Source of the DNA: an uncultured Verrucomicrobia subdivision 3 bacterium
Lineage (GTDB): Bacteria; Verrucomicrobiota; Verrucomicrobiia; Limisphaerales; UBA11358
NCBI GenBank assembly: GCA_903858275.1
Contig: CAIOIC010000063.1
Coordinates: forward strand, 18,363 to 82,362
Length of the DNA stretch: 64,000 bases
Reading direction: 5' to 3'
The position numbers and the translations under genes were made by a program. The notes under the pieces were generated by a model. The model saw nothing but the letters and a program-made list of their open reading frames with translations, did no database searches and was not told the origin of the DNA. How positions within the stretch are numbered: the first letter of the stretch is position 1; each line of letters starts with the position of its first letter. Shown here in pieces: positions 8,987-18,440 of this stretch.

Positions 8987-10399
8987 GTGAATAATCAAAC
9001 GCGACGCTCATTTCTTAAAACCGCTGTCGGCGGCAGTTTGGGATTAGCCTGCTTGCCAGCCATTTTGCCCGCGCGGCTGCTGGGTGCGGACGCGCCAAGC
9101 AAGAAAATACAGGTCGCCCAAATCGGCTGTGGCCGCATGGGGCGCAGCGACTTGAGAAACACCATGTCCGAGCCGCTTGCGCGCGTGGTGGCGGTCTGCG
9201 ATCTGGATTCCAAGCGTCTCGCCGCCGGCAAGAAACTGGCGGAGGATTTTTACGCCAACCAGGGCGAATCCGGCGTGACGGTGAAGGCTTTTCACAATTA
9301 TCGCGATGTGCTGGCGTCGCCGGAAATTGATGCGGTGGTCATCACGGTTCCGGATCATTCGCACGCGCTGGTGGCGATTGAGGCGGCCATCGCCGGCAAG
9401 CATGTTTATCTGGAGAAACCGGTGACCTACACCATTGCCGAGGCCATCGCGCTGCGCAAAGTGGTGGAGTCCACGCGGATTATCTTGCAGACCGGCTCGC
9501 AGCAGCGCTCCGTGCGTCCGTGGGCCAGCTTCCGCCCGGCCAGTGAGGCGGTGCGCAATGGCCGTATCGGCCAGCTGCGCACCATCAAAATCGGCATCAG
9601 CATTGACAAGCCATTCGGGATAAAACCCGCGCCCATGAGCGTGCCGGAAAATCTGGATTACGAACGCTGGCTTGGTTCCGCACCGGAGCGGCCCTACATG
9701 GAAGGCCGTGTGCATCCGCAAAACAGTTTGAATGGCCGCCCCGGCTGGATCACCACGGAAGAATTCGGGCTGGGCATGATCACCAACTGGGGCGCCCATC
9801 ATCTGGATATCGCGCATTGGGCGATGGCGCAGGAATGCGGTGGACCGCTGACGGTGGAGGCCAGGGCAGCTTACCCCAAAAATGATCTGATGACTTCGCA
9901 CGAGAATTATCACGTTGAAATGCTGTATCCGGGAAAGGTCAAAGTGATTTTCGATCATAAGTTCCCCAAGGGGCTGCGCTTTGAAGGGGATGAGGGCTGG
10001 GTGTTTTGCACGCGCAGCGATGAGACGGAAGTTGTCTATAAGAAAGATGGCCAGTTAGATCGTGCGGCGATGCAGTCGCTGCAGGCGAGCAACCCCGGGA
10101 TTCTTTCGCCGCTGGGTGAAAAGGCCAGGCGTTGGATGCCGAGCAAATCGCACTTTGGCAACTGGCTGGAGAGCATTGTGGCTAATCAGCAGCCTATTGC
10201 GCCGATCCAGCAATCCGCCCGCACGCTGGAAGGCTGCTGTGCGGCTTGGATTGGTATGAAACTGAAGCGAAAATTGAATTGGGATGCCGCCACGGAAATG
10301 TTCATTGGCGATGACGCGGCGAACGCGCTGCGCGAACGCAAAGCCCGCAAGCCGGAATATGATTATATTCTGGCGATGAAACGCGCCGGCATTGTGTAA
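8987..10399 (+). CDS. Tat-exported Gfo/Idh/MocA family oxidoreductase (GTG start)
   Basis: 470 residues starting at GTG 8987; the nearby ATG at 8980 is out of frame and stops after four codons. The Tat signal is TRRSFLKTAVGGSLGL. The Rossmann motif (VAQIGCGRMGRSD), AVVITVPDHSHALVA and LEKPVTY identify the family. It is the third exported oxidoreductase in the locus. The ribosome binding site is weak, which may mean low expression or translation linked to the preceding message. The last 60 residues end in RKARKPEYDYILAMK, common in verrucomicrobial homologues. Periplasmic sugar oxidation is inferred. Confidence 0.9.
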   Translation: MNNQTRRSFLKTAVGGSLGLACLPAILPARLLGADAPSKKIQVAQIGCGRMGRSDLRNTMSEPLARVVAVCDLDSKRLAAGKKLAEDFYANQGESGVTVKAFHNYRDVLASPEIDAVVITVPDHSHALVAIEAAIAGKHVYLEKPVTYTIAEAIALRKVVESTRIILQTGSQQRSVRPWASFRPASEAVRNGRIGQLRTIKIGISIDKPFGIKPAPMSVPENLDYERWLGSAPERPYMEGRVHPQNSLNGRPGWITTEEFGLGMITNWGAHHLDIAHWAMAQECGGPLTVEARAAYPKNDLMTSHENYHVEMLYPGKVKVIFDHKFPKGLRFEGDEGWVFCTRSDETEVVYKKDGQLDRAAMQSLQASNPGILSPLGEKARRWMPSKSHFGNWLESIVANQQPIAPIQQSARTLEGCCAAWIGMKLKRKLNWDAATEMFIGDDAANALRERKARKPEYDYILAMKRAGIV

Positions 10400-10458
10400 T
10401 CCGAATTTTTCGAGGGATCCGAACTCCTTAGCGGGCAAATAACTTTAGAAAATTTAAA

Positions 10459-12531
10459 ATGAAAACTATTACCGCCGTCTTGTTTTTAACACTGGCTTCC
10501 TTCTGTCCGATGACGCCGGCTCAAGCGGGACCGGAAAGCGCCACTGGACACGCCGAATTCAAAACCTGCCAGGCGCGCTGGACGGAGAACGAACTGGTCG
10601 TCGGCAACTCGCACTTTGAGCGCATCTGGCGGATCAAGGACGGCTTGCTGACGGCCGTCTCCTTCCGCGATCTGGATGCCAAAATCGAATGGCTGGCCGG
10701 ACCGGCGAAACAACCCGCACCGCTGCCGGAGGGAACGAAGATCAGCGGAAAGCGCACTGTAACTGTGACAACGCGCAGTGGGCGGTTGAGTCCCGTGGAA
10801 GAAGAATCGCTGGTGGTGGAAATGAAAACGGACGGTGTCCCCGCATTGTCGTATCGCTTTCAGATTTTTCCCGCCGCCCATGGCGTGCAGATGCAATTCA
10901 GATCGGACGCACCATCGGCGGCGGCCAAGCCAGCGGGAACATCCGCCAAGCCGGAAGCTTCCACCGGCGTTGAGACTAATCCAGCAAACACGGACAGCAA
11001 GGCGGCGGGCGATTCGCTGGAAGATTTGATGCTGGCTCCGCAGCATCTGCGGTTCACGCAGGTGACCTTGCGCGATCAGACCGATGACCATAACGAGCTG
11101 GTGTTTGAAAACGAATGGCTGCTGTCGCCCAATGAAAGAGTAGTGCGCTTGCCGGGCAACATTTTCTTCGTTGAGGACACCTTGACGGGGGCGGGGCTTT
11201 TATTTTTGAAGCAAGCGCCATTGCCACACGCGCGGCCGGTCAAATCCGAGTGGGATGCGGATATGTCCGGCTCGACGCGCCGGCTGCGGTTTTCCGGGCA
11301 GGGATATCCATTTGTGTTGCTGGCCTATTCCGGCGGACGCAGCGGGCGCATCGAGGCGTTGCAGACCTACCAGCGGCAACTGCGCAAATACGATCCGCAG
11401 CGCGATGCGATGTTTCTCAGCAACACCTGGGGCGACCGCTCGCGCGATGCGCGCATCAACGCGGCTTTCATTCTCAAGGAGATCGAGGCCGGGGCGCGGC
11501 TGGGCGTGGATGTCGTCCAGATTGATGATGGCTGGCAGAAAGGGCGCACGGCCAATTCCGCTTTTGGCCAGGGTGTCTGGAATGGCTACTGGGCCTCGGA
11601 TCCGGAATTTTGGAAGCCGCATCCGCAACGCTTTCCCAACGGGCTGGCGCCAATTGTCGCGGCGGCGCGCGCGAAGCACATGAAATTTGGCCTCTGGTTT
11701 GCGCCCGATTCCAGCGAAGAGGCGGCAAATTGGAATCGCGACGCCGGGATGATTCTGGATCTGCACAAAAACGGAGGTATTGATTACATTAAAATTGATT
11801 CGGTGAAATCTGTTTCCGTGGGCACCGAAGCGAACCTGCGGAAATTTTACGACCGGGTGCTGCAAGAGTCGGCGGGCAAAGTGGTGTTTGATATTGATGC
11901 CACGGCAGAAATACGGCCCACGTATTTGGGCTTGCCTGATGTCGGCCCCATTTTTGTGGAGAATCGCTATACGGATTGGCATCGCTACTGGCCGCACTTG
12001 ACGCTGCGCAATTTATGGAAGCTGTCACAGTATGTGGACCCGTTGCGGATGCGGATGGAATTCCTCAACAACACGCGCAGCACCAACCAATATCCCAAAG
12101 ACCCCCTGGCCCCGGCGCATTATTCGCCCGACGCACTGTTTGCGACGGTGATGTTCGCGAATCCGTTGGGGTGGTTTGAAGTGTCGAACTTGCCGGAGGA
12201 TTACATCAAATCGGTTTCCAAACTGGTGGCGGTCTGGAAGCGCGAACGCAGCCAGCTATTTTCGGGGCACATTCTTCCCATCGGCTCGGCTCCGGATGGC
12301 GTGAGCTGGACCGGTTTTGCCTCTGTGAATGAGAATCATCGCAGCGGCTACTTGCTGCTGTTTCGGGAGCTGAATGAGCAATCCACCTGGGCGCTGGATT
12401 TGCCGTTCTTTGACAAGGGCTCCCATAAAGTCACGGTGCTGGCCGGCAATGGCAGCGCCAAGTTGTCTGGTCAAAAATTGACCGCCACCATACCGCAGAC
12501 GCTCCAATATCTGTGGCTGAAAATTGACTAA
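10459..12531 (+). CDS. GH36-type alpha-galactosidase (secreted)
   Basis: 690 residues with a signal peptide ending near TPAQA-GPE. The N-terminal half is a beta-sandwich with a low-complexity Ala/Lys/Ser insert near residues 150-190. The (beta/alpha)8 barrel carries GVDVVQIDDGWQ, MKFGLWFAPDSS and IDYIKIDSVKS; the Asp of YIKID (about 447) matches the GH36 nucleophile. A C-terminal beta domain follows. The likely role is release of alpha-galactosyl residues from a plant or algal glycan in the periplasm or outside the cell. The acid/base residue was not assigned. It fits well among the sugar-oxidising and esterase genes. Confidence 0.85.
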   Translation: MKTITAVLFLTLASFCPMTPAQAGPESATGHAEFKTCQARWTENELVVGNSHFERIWRIKDGLLTAVSFRDLDAKIEWLAGPAKQPAPLPEGTKISGKRTVTVTTRSGRLSPVEEESLVVEMKTDGVPALSYRFQIFPAAHGVQMQFRSDAPSAAAKPAGTSAKPEASTGVETNPANTDSKAAGDSLEDLMLAPQHLRFTQVTLRDQTDDHNELVFENEWLLSPNERVVRLPGNIFFVEDTLTGAGLLFLKQAPLPHARPVKSEWDADMSGSTRRLRFSGQGYPFVLLAYSGGRSGRIEALQTYQRQLRKYDPQRDAMFLSNTWGDRSRDARINAAFILKEIEAGARLGVDVVQIDDGWQKGRTANSAFGQGVWNGYWASDPEFWKPHPQRFPNGLAPIVAAARAKHMKFGLWFAPDSSEEAANWNRDAGMILDLHKNGGIDYIKIDSVKSVSVGTEANLRKFYDRVLQESAGKVVFDIDATAEIRPTYLGLPDVGPIFVENRYTDWHRYWPHLTLRNLWKLSQYVDPLRMRMEFLNNTRSTNQYPKDPLAPAHYSPDALFATVMFANPLGWFEVSNLPEDYIKSVSKLVAVWKRERSQLFSGHILPIGSAPDGVSWTGFASVNENHRSGYLLLFRELNEQSTWALDLPFFDKGSHKVTVLAGNGSAKLSGQKLTATIPQTLQYLWLKID

Positions 12532-12594
12532 ATAACGCCGGATGTTTCAAAACAACCAAATCTCGGCGCTAAGAACCACATTAGAATTAAGACC

Positions 12595-13905
12595 ATGAAC
12601 AAACATGTCAGCCTTGTAATCGTTGGTTTGGTCTTGTTCGGCACGATTCGACTCAGCGCATTCGCCCAAAAAGTGCCGCCGAACACCGACGAGGCAAAGG
12701 TGGGTGATTATGTACTGCCGGAGCTGTTGCGGTGTGGGAGCGGCCAGACGGTCAATAAGGTAGATGCATGGCGCAAAATTCGGCGGCCGGAAATTCTGGA
12801 TGCTTTCTCCGCGCAGGTTTATGGGCGGACGCCAAAGATACCGGTTCACTTGCGCGCCGAAGTGACGGCGACCTGCACCAATGCCGTGGGCGGTTTGGCT
12901 ACACGCACGCTCATCACGCTGCATTTGTTCAACGATCCCGATGCGCCCAAAATCCAATTGATGCTGTATGTGCCCAACGCCGCCCGCAAGCCGGTTCCCG
13001 TTTTTCTGGGGCTGAATTATTTTGGTCTGGCCAGCGTGGAAGCCGATCCGACCTTGCCGCTGACGGAACAGTGGATGCGTGATGATAAAACCAAAGGCAT
13101 CATCAACCATCGCGCCACCGAGGCAACGCGCGGTTCTCATGCCACACGTTGGCCGCTGGAGCTGGCCTTGCGCCGGGGCTACGGGGTTGCCACCTATTAT
13201 TATGGCGATCTTGAACCAGACCACGCTGAAGGCTGGCGCGCGGGGCTGCGGGGATATTTACAGAAGCAAGCGGGTCGGACCGAGGCGGCTCCCGATGAAT
13301 GGGGTGCCATCGGCGTGTGGGCATGGGGCTTGAGCCGGGCGATGGATTATCTCGCGACCAATCCGGCGGTGGATGCGAAACGGGTGGTGGTGTTTGGTCA
13401 TTCCCGGCATGGCAAAACGGCGCTGTGGGCGGGAGCGCAGGACGAGCGTTTTGCCGCCGTCATTTCCAACAACAGCGGCGAAAGCGGCGCGGCGCTGGCC
13501 CGCCGTGACTTCGGCGAAACCATCGCGGATTCGGTGCGGGCATTTGGTTTTTGGTATTGTGAAAACTACCGCCGCTACGCCGGCCATGCCGCGGAGCTGC
13601 CCGTTGATCAGCACATGCTGCTGGCGCTTTCCGCCCCGCGTCCGCTTTACGTTGCCAGTGCCACGGAAGACCTTTGGGCGGACCCGCGCGGAGAATTTCT
13701 CAGCGCGGTTCATGCGGCCCCGGCGTATCGGCTTTTCGGGCTGGAGGGTTTGGGAACCAGCGAAATGCCGCCGCCGGAACATCCGGTGGGCCAGCGCATC
13801 GGCTACCACCTGCGCACCGGCAAGCACGACATCACCGCCTACGATTGGGAGCAATATCTCAACTTCGCCGACCGTGAACTGAAGCTAAACCACAAAGTGA
13901 AATGA
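12595..13905 (+). CDS. CE15-like glucuronoyl esterase / alpha/beta hydrolase
   Basis: 436 residues with a signal peptide (VGLVLFGTIRLSAFA). The nucleophile elbow VFGHSRHGKTALWAGA (Ser about 269) is the bacterial version of the CE15 GCSRxGK motif, and ISNNSGESGAAL follows it. A likely acid is in SATEDLWADPRGE and the His in RTGKHDITAYDW. CE15 enzymes cleave the ester between glucuronic acid on xylan and lignin alcohols. The role would be removal of ester-linked groups so that the glycosidases of this locus can act. It lies 3 bp before the next gene, so the two are very probably cotranscribed. Confidence 0.85.
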   Translation: MNKHVSLVIVGLVLFGTIRLSAFAQKVPPNTDEAKVGDYVLPELLRCGSGQTVNKVDAWRKIRRPEILDAFSAQVYGRTPKIPVHLRAEVTATCTNAVGGLATRTLITLHLFNDPDAPKIQLMLYVPNAARKPVPVFLGLNYFGLASVEADPTLPLTEQWMRDDKTKGIINHRATEATRGSHATRWPLELALRRGYGVATYYYGDLEPDHAEGWRAGLRGYLQKQAGRTEAAPDEWGAIGVWAWGLSRAMDYLATNPAVDAKRVVVFGHSRHGKTALWAGAQDERFAAVISNNSGESGAALARRDFGETIADSVRAFGFWYCENYRRYAGHAAELPVDQHMLLALSAPRPLYVASATEDLWADPRGEFLSAVHAAPAYRLFGLEGLGTSEMPPPEHPVGQRIGYHLRTGKHDITAYDWEQYLNFADRELKLNHKVK

Positions 13906-13908
13906 AAC

Positions 13909-15141
13909 ATGAAAACCACCCGCCGTAAATTACTGGGAGACTCGCTCCGTTTTGGCATCCTGGCCAGCCTGTTTGGAGCCGTGGCAGGCAAAGTGGGCGC
14001 GGCTGAAACGGCCTCGCCAACGGCCGCCCGAGCGACCGTCAATGACTGGCATGCGGAATTGACCAAGCGGATTGCTGCCCTGGATGCGCGCGGCGGCGGA
14101 ACGCTGGAATTGGGCGACGGGATCTATGAAATTTCCCAGACGCTAAACCTGCCGCGCTCGGTCAGCCTGGTGATGACTCCGAACGCGGTCATCCGGGCCA
14201 AGCCGAATTTTCAGGGCGACGCGGTCATCGTGAAGGGCAAGGGTGGGGGAGCCTATTCCAAATTTTCCGCCACCGCCGGCTGGATTCGCGGCGGCGTGAT
14301 TGATGGCAACCGCCAGCGGCTGACGGGCATCAAGGTGGACGATTTGCACCGGATGGAAATCGCTGATTTGTCGGTGTTGAACGCGTTGCAGAAAGGGGTG
14401 CATCTCCTCAAGGGTGGCAATGAAACCAATCTCACGCGCGTCCGCTGCGACGTGGATATGGGCACCCGCTGCGCGCCGGACAGCATCGGCGTTCATATCC
14501 AGCGCACCGACTGCAAGGTCAGCAACCTCCACGTCATCGGCTATGAAACCGGCGTGCGCAGCGATGCGGGGAGCAACTGGTTCAATCAGGTGCATGTCTG
14601 GAACTGGGAAGTCTCGCAGGGGCCGATGAAATATTGTTTCCATTGCAACGGCGGCAACAATTGTTTCAGCCAGTGCTACGCGGACTCGCCGACCATCGCC
14701 GGTTTTTATGTCACGGCTCCGCAGCAGGCGGTGATGCAATGCCGTGTGTATTTCAGCCGCTGGGCGTCGGACAATACCGGCGCGGGATTCCTCATCACCG
14801 AGAAGGGGCGGCACGGAAGCTATCTCGGTAATGCGCTCTTCGCGGACAAGGAACACCGGCTGGCCAAGGCCTTTGACGGCGATCTGGAAGGCGCCTGCAT
14901 CCTCGGCACCAGCACCCGCAACGTGGTCGGCGGTCTTGAGAACCGCATTCCTTCGGGCAGTTCTGCCGAGCAGCCTGCATTGAATCTGCCCGGCAGCGGC
15001 GTTCGCCTCACGCGCCAGATTGCCAGTCCCTTGCCCGCGCAGGGTGAATTGGGTGAAATGCGCTGGGTGGATGACGGCAAAGTCTCGGCGCTTTGGATCA
15101 AGACCACGACCGGATGGAAGAAATCACAATTAACCGCGTGA
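13909..15141 (+). CDS. Pectate-lyase-superfamily beta-helix protein
   Basis: 410 residues. The N-terminus has a twin-arginine-like signal (TRRKLLGDSLRFGILASL). The body is a right-handed beta-helix of the pectate-lyase/GH28-like superfamily: GGGTLELGDGIYEISQTL opens the helix, and short Gly/Asn-rich turns such as GVHLLKGGNETNLTRV and CFHCNGGNNCFSQCY repeat through it. No canonical GH28 Asp triad could be placed, so the activity is unassigned. It starts 3 bp after the CE15-like gene, which suggests both act on the same polymer. Confidence 0.75.
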   Translation: MKTTRRKLLGDSLRFGILASLFGAVAGKVGAAETASPTAARATVNDWHAELTKRIAALDARGGGTLELGDGIYEISQTLNLPRSVSLVMTPNAVIRAKPNFQGDAVIVKGKGGGAYSKFSATAGWIRGGVIDGNRQRLTGIKVDDLHRMEIADLSVLNALQKGVHLLKGGNETNLTRVRCDVDMGTRCAPDSIGVHIQRTDCKVSNLHVIGYETGVRSDAGSNWFNQVHVWNWEVSQGPMKYCFHCNGGNNCFSQCYADSPTIAGFYVTAPQQAVMQCRVYFSRWASDNTGAGFLITEKGRHGSYLGNALFADKEHRLAKAFDGDLEGACILGTSTRNVVGGLENRIPSGSSAEQPALNLPGSGVRLTRQIASPLPAQGELGEMRWVDDGKVSALWIKTTTGWKKSQLTA

Positions 15142-15176
15142 CGAACAAATAGTTGATTGCCGAAAAAATTTGCGCC

Positions 15177-16430
15177 ATGAAACCGAACCGATTTATCCGC
15201 CCCATCATCGCCGTAGTTTTTCTGAGCTTGGCGGCATTCGCTTGGGCCGCCGAAAAACCCGTTTTAGTGACCGTAGCAAAGGCTGCTGCACAAGCGCCCG
15301 TTTGGGACATGTCCGTTTTGTCGCGGATGCCGGAAGTATTTCCATCGCCGGAAATCCGCTCAACCAACGGGCAGATTCAGGCGCTCTTTTTCGCCGGACC
15401 GGATTATCACGGCCAGCCCACCCGGATTTTTGCGTGGCTGGGCAAGCCCAAGCTGCCGCCCGGCCAGAAAGCGCCGGGGATGGTGCTGATTCACGGCGGT
15501 GGCGGCACGTCGTTTGAATCCTGGGTCAAGTTCTGGGTGGATCGCGGCTATGCGGCCATTGCGATGGACACTTGCGGTGCCTTGCCGGTGCCGCCGAATG
15601 CCAAGCCGCGACCACGGCACGAGCACGGCGGGCCGCCGGGCTGGGGCGGATTCGACCAGCTTCAGGAACCGCTGACGGACCAGTGGACTTACCACGCGGT
15701 CAGCGCGGCGGTTCTTGCGCACTCGCTGCTGCGGAATCAGCCCGAAGTGGATGCCAGCCGCATCGGGGTTACGGGCATTTCCTGGGGCGGTTATCTCACC
15801 AGCATCGTGGCCGGGGTGGATCCGCGGTTGAAATTTGCCGTGCCGGTTTATGGCTGCGGCGACTATCGGGAAACCATCTTTGGAGTTGACCGGTTGAGCA
15901 AGCTTCCTCCCGAACAATCCGCGCAATGGTATCAGCACTGGGAACCGACTCTTTACCTGCCACATGCTCACATTCCCATGCTGTGGGTCAACGGGTCCAA
16001 TGACCATTTTTTCTGGCCGCCGGCCTGGCAAAACAGCTACCGGCAAATCCCTGCGGCGCAGCGCACACTGGCTTTGCGGCTGCGCATGCCGCATGGACAA
16101 GGGCAGGGCGAAAGCGCGCCGGAGATCACCGCCTTTGCCGACAGCATCGTGCGCGGCGGCGAACCGCTGGCGGTGATTCTGGGCCAGAAGTTGGTAAACG
16201 GCCTGCTGACGGTTCACTACCGCAGTGCGCGGTCCATTGTCCGGGCGGAACTCAACTATACCACCGACGCGCAAAGCCCCTGGGAAAAGCGGGAATGGAA
16301 AACCGTTCCCGCCAGTGTGCAGGCGGGGGTCGCCACCGCCAGATTGCCGGACGAGACAAAGCTATATTTTGCCAACCTGATTGACGACCGCGGATGCGTT
16401 GTCAGCACCGAGCATGAATTAATCCACTAG
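15177..16430 (+). CDS. Secreted alpha/beta hydrolase (acetylxylan-esterase/prolyl-oligopeptidase-like)
   Basis: 417 residues from ATG 15177; the upstream TTG in the track lacks support. The signal peptide is IIAVVFLSLAAFAWA. The catalytic elbow is GVTGISWGGYLTS (Ser about 205). The likely acid is in WVNGSNDHFFWP and the His in RMPHGQGQG. Alpha/beta hydrolases of this kind deacetylate sugars or cleave esters. It is the last gene of the plus-strand sugar locus. Its stop codon falls inside a 17-bp segment that recurs upstream of the third prepilin gene. Confidence 0.8.
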   Translation: MKPNRFIRPIIAVVFLSLAAFAWAAEKPVLVTVAKAAAQAPVWDMSVLSRMPEVFPSPEIRSTNGQIQALFFAGPDYHGQPTRIFAWLGKPKLPPGQKAPGMVLIHGGGGTSFESWVKFWVDRGYAAIAMDTCGALPVPPNAKPRPRHEHGGPPGWGGFDQLQEPLTDQWTYHAVSAAVLAHSLLRNQPEVDASRIGVTGISWGGYLTSIVAGVDPRLKFAVPVYGCGDYRETIFGVDRLSKLPPEQSAQWYQHWEPTLYLPHAHIPMLWVNGSNDHFFWPPAWQNSYRQIPAAQRTLALRLRMPHGQGQGESAPEITAFADSIVRGGEPLAVILGQKLVNGLLTVHYRSARSIVRAELNYTTDAQSPWEKREWKTVPASVQAGVATARLPDETKLYFANLIDDRGCVVSTEHELIH

Positions 16431-16453
16431 ACTTTTTTGGCAAAAAAATTAAA
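16424..16453 (+). repeat. Upstream segment duplicated before prepilin genes, copy 1
   Basis: CCACTAGACTTTTTTGG at 16424-16440 is repeated exactly at 18378-18394, and the next 30 bases of both copies still match at about two thirds of positions. Each copy lies roughly 50-65 bp before a prepilin-like gene. This suggests that the duplicated unit included the promoter region. The copy starts inside the 3' end of the hydrolase gene. Confidence 0.7.
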
Positions 16454-16488
16454 TTTCCAGCCAGCAAAGCGATTTCCCGATAATACCC

Positions 16489-17271
16489 ATGCCAGCCAAT
16501 CGTTTATTCAAAAGGGTAAACCCAAGCCTTGCTTTCACTCTGATTGAGTTGCTGGTGGTGATCGCCATCATTGCGATTCTGGCGGCGATGCTCCTGCCGG
16601 CTTTGGCCAAGGCCAAAGAGAAGGCCATGGCCGCCTCCTGCCTCAGCAACATGAAACAAATGGGCGTGGCCATCCATTTGTATGCTGCGGACAATGACGA
16701 CCATGTGCCCGGTCCGATCGGGGGCTTGGGGAAGAATTCAGTGACATTGGCTTATTATCCTAACCCGGATGCTTATGCTGGCTACCGGATTACTGACACC
16801 AACCGGTTTGGATATTTCATAGGGAAATACGTCGGCCAGCCGGAACTGACGACCACAGCCCAGACCAACGTGGTCAAAAACCTGGTCTGCCCCGCCAACA
16901 AAATGAAGTGGGGGAGCGAGAAATATTCCGATTATTCCAGCATCAGCTACCAGTTTGAGCAGGGCGCATATAAGTTTGTGGGAAACACTAATACCATTTA
17001 TCCATTTGGAACCTACTACAACGCTGCCGCTAATTTCCCCAATCAAGCACCAATCAAATCAACATGGATTTCACAATTTACTGGCGGCTGGACCCCTGCA
17101 ACGTTGCGGGCCTTATACGACAACTATGACAACGATGTGCCGGAACCCCACGGCAAAACCAGTGCCGGCTGTCCGATCAGCGAGCTGAAATTTGACGGTC
17201 ACGTCAAAACCAGCTATGTTCTAAGGATTGGCGGCGTCAGCACGAATGTGATTGGCTATAAAGATCCTTAG
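16489..17271 (+). CDS. Prepilin-like protein, mosaic family member 1
   Basis: 260 residues. A short basic leader is followed by [19 protein letters not shown], the type IV prepilin/pseudopilin N-methylation signal; the residue before Phe is Ala rather than the usual Gly. The hydrophobic helix anchors the protein in the inner membrane or a pseudopilus. The C-terminal globular domain ends with [13 protein letters not shown], a common ending in this verrucomicrobial family. It is nearly identical to the genes at 18441 and 19313 at both ends, but differs in the middle (about residues 155-200). Function unknown; secretion pseudopilus subunits are one option. Confidence 0.85.
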   Translation: MPANRLFKRVNPSLAFTLIELLVVIAIIAILAAMLLPALAKAKEKAMAASCLSNMKQMGVAIHLYAADNDDHVPGPIGGLGKNSVTLAYYPNPDAYAGYRITDTNRFGYFIGKYVGQPELTTTAQTNVVKNLVCPANKMKWGSEKYSDYSSISYQFEQGAYKFVGNTNTIYPFGTYYNAAANFPNQAPIKSTWISQFTGGWTPATLRALYDNYDNDVPEPHGKTSAGCPISELKFDGHVKTSYVLRIGGVSTNVIGYKDP

Positions 17272-17314
17272 TCGGCAGATGCGGTAAAATTATAATTTTT
17301 GATTCAAAAGAAAC

Positions 17315-18151
17315 ATGCTTATGAAAAATTGTCATATGAATAAATTCACCCGTCGTCATGCCTTCACCCTGATTGAATTGCTGGTGGTCATCGCCATCAT
17401 AGCGATTCTGGCGGCGATGCTCCTGCCGGCCCTGGCTGCCGCAAAAACGAAAGCGAGTAAAATTTCCTGCGTCAACAGCCTCAAGCAGACGGGCTTGGCT
17501 TTGCATATTTATTGCGGGGATCACGACGATCGATTGCCCACCTGCGGCATATATAAAATGGGCGATGGCAATGTGCCTTATAACGCCAATTATGTTTACC
17601 CCTCTTATAAACTTAACCACGAATCTACCAACTACCTGCAGTATTTTCTCGGATTTTCCATGAAAATGCCCGAACTCACCTCAACCTCACAAACCAATAC
17701 GATTAAAATGTTGGAATGTGCGGGCATGCGCAGCGCCATTGGGAATTATAACCCGTTCGGCACCCCCAGTTATTATGTGAATAACAGCAAGGGCAATTAC
17801 GATGTAATCACCGCGAATAATTCTTGGGGGTTAACTAATTCTGGAATTCCTTTTGGCGTCACGCCCAGTTCATCCGGTTATTCATCGGGTTACAGCCCCT
17901 GCAATTCCATGAAGTTAAGCCAGATCAAAAAGCCTTCTTTTGCTTGTGCGGTATATGATTATGCAAACTTTAATGCCACCGTTCAAAAACCAAAACTTCA
18001 TGGATTGACCTCTCAGGGTGAGCCGATGAATGATTTGAAGTTTGATGGCCATGTTAGAACCGACTATGTGACCAATCGCAGTGGTTCGGTCAATAGTTCC
18101 GGTCAAACTGTTTATTATGCTCCAACGCTGGTTGGTTTCTACGAGCCATAA
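17315..18151 (+). CDS. Prepilin-like protein, diverged member 2
   Basis: 278 residues from ATG 17315; an in-frame ATG at 17336 ([10 protein letters not shown]) gives a leader length closer to its paralogues and may be the true start. It has the same [19 protein letters not shown] signal. Beyond residue 50 it is clearly different from the other three: the middle and C-terminus are Asn/Ser/Tyr-rich, ending [13 protein letters not shown]. Its upstream spacer resembles the spacer before the gene at 19313, which places it in the same duplication history. Function unknown. Confidence 0.82.
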   Translation: MLMKNCHMNKFTRRHAFTLIELLVVIAIIAILAAMLLPALAAAKTKASKISCVNSLKQTGLALHIYCGDHDDRLPTCGIYKMGDGNVPYNANYVYPSYKLNHESTNYLQYFLGFSMKMPELTSTSQTNTIKMLECAGMRSAIGNYNPFGTPSYYVNNSKGNYDVITANNSWGLTNSGIPFGVTPSSSGYSSGYSPCNSMKLSQIKKPSFACAVYDYANFNATVQKPKLHGLTSQGEPMNDLKFDGHVRTDYVTNRSGSVNSSGQTVYYAPTLVGFYEP

Positions 18152-18440
18152 AGCTGAAGGGCTGTTACCGCGAACTGCTGACCCAACGCGGTTTCATTTT
18201 GTTATCTAGGCATATTTTTGACGCAATGGATTTTCGTGATGCAGGCCGTCTGGCTTCGTTGCTCTTCGGTGAAGACCCATGATGGTATCATCCCTCGTCG
18301 CGCCTTGCCGGCCAGCCTTCAGTACGATAACAACACTCCTCGGAATTTTCAGACAGGCTCTAAGGCGTGAGGTGAAACCACTAGACTTTTTTGGGAATAG
18401 AACTATATTACCACCCAACAAATCCAGATTTTTGTATTTA
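18152..18440. other. Intergenic segment with possible mobile-repeat remnant
   Basis: 289 bp between prepilin genes 2 and 3. About 18205-18370 is GC-rich, unlike the AT-rich spacers of the other prepilin genes, and on the minus strand it begins with GAGCCTGTCTGAAAATTCC, which looks like the end of an insertion-sequence-like or MITE-like element. There is no convincing protein. The last 60 bp are the duplicated upstream segment. The mobile origin is a suspicion only. Confidence 0.3.
18378..18407 (+). repeat. Upstream segment duplicated before prepilin genes, copy 2
   Basis: Second copy of the segment at 16424, with an exact 17-bp core and a diverged tail. It ends about 35 bp before the ATG of prepilin gene 3. 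Conservation of a non-coding stretch in both copies suggests promoter or leader function. Confidence 0.7.

Noticed and set aside
18279-18440. Long N-terminal extension of prepilin gene 3 from the ORF track
   Set aside because: It reads through the intergenic repeat and duplicated upstream segment; paralogues start close to the AFTLIELL leader.
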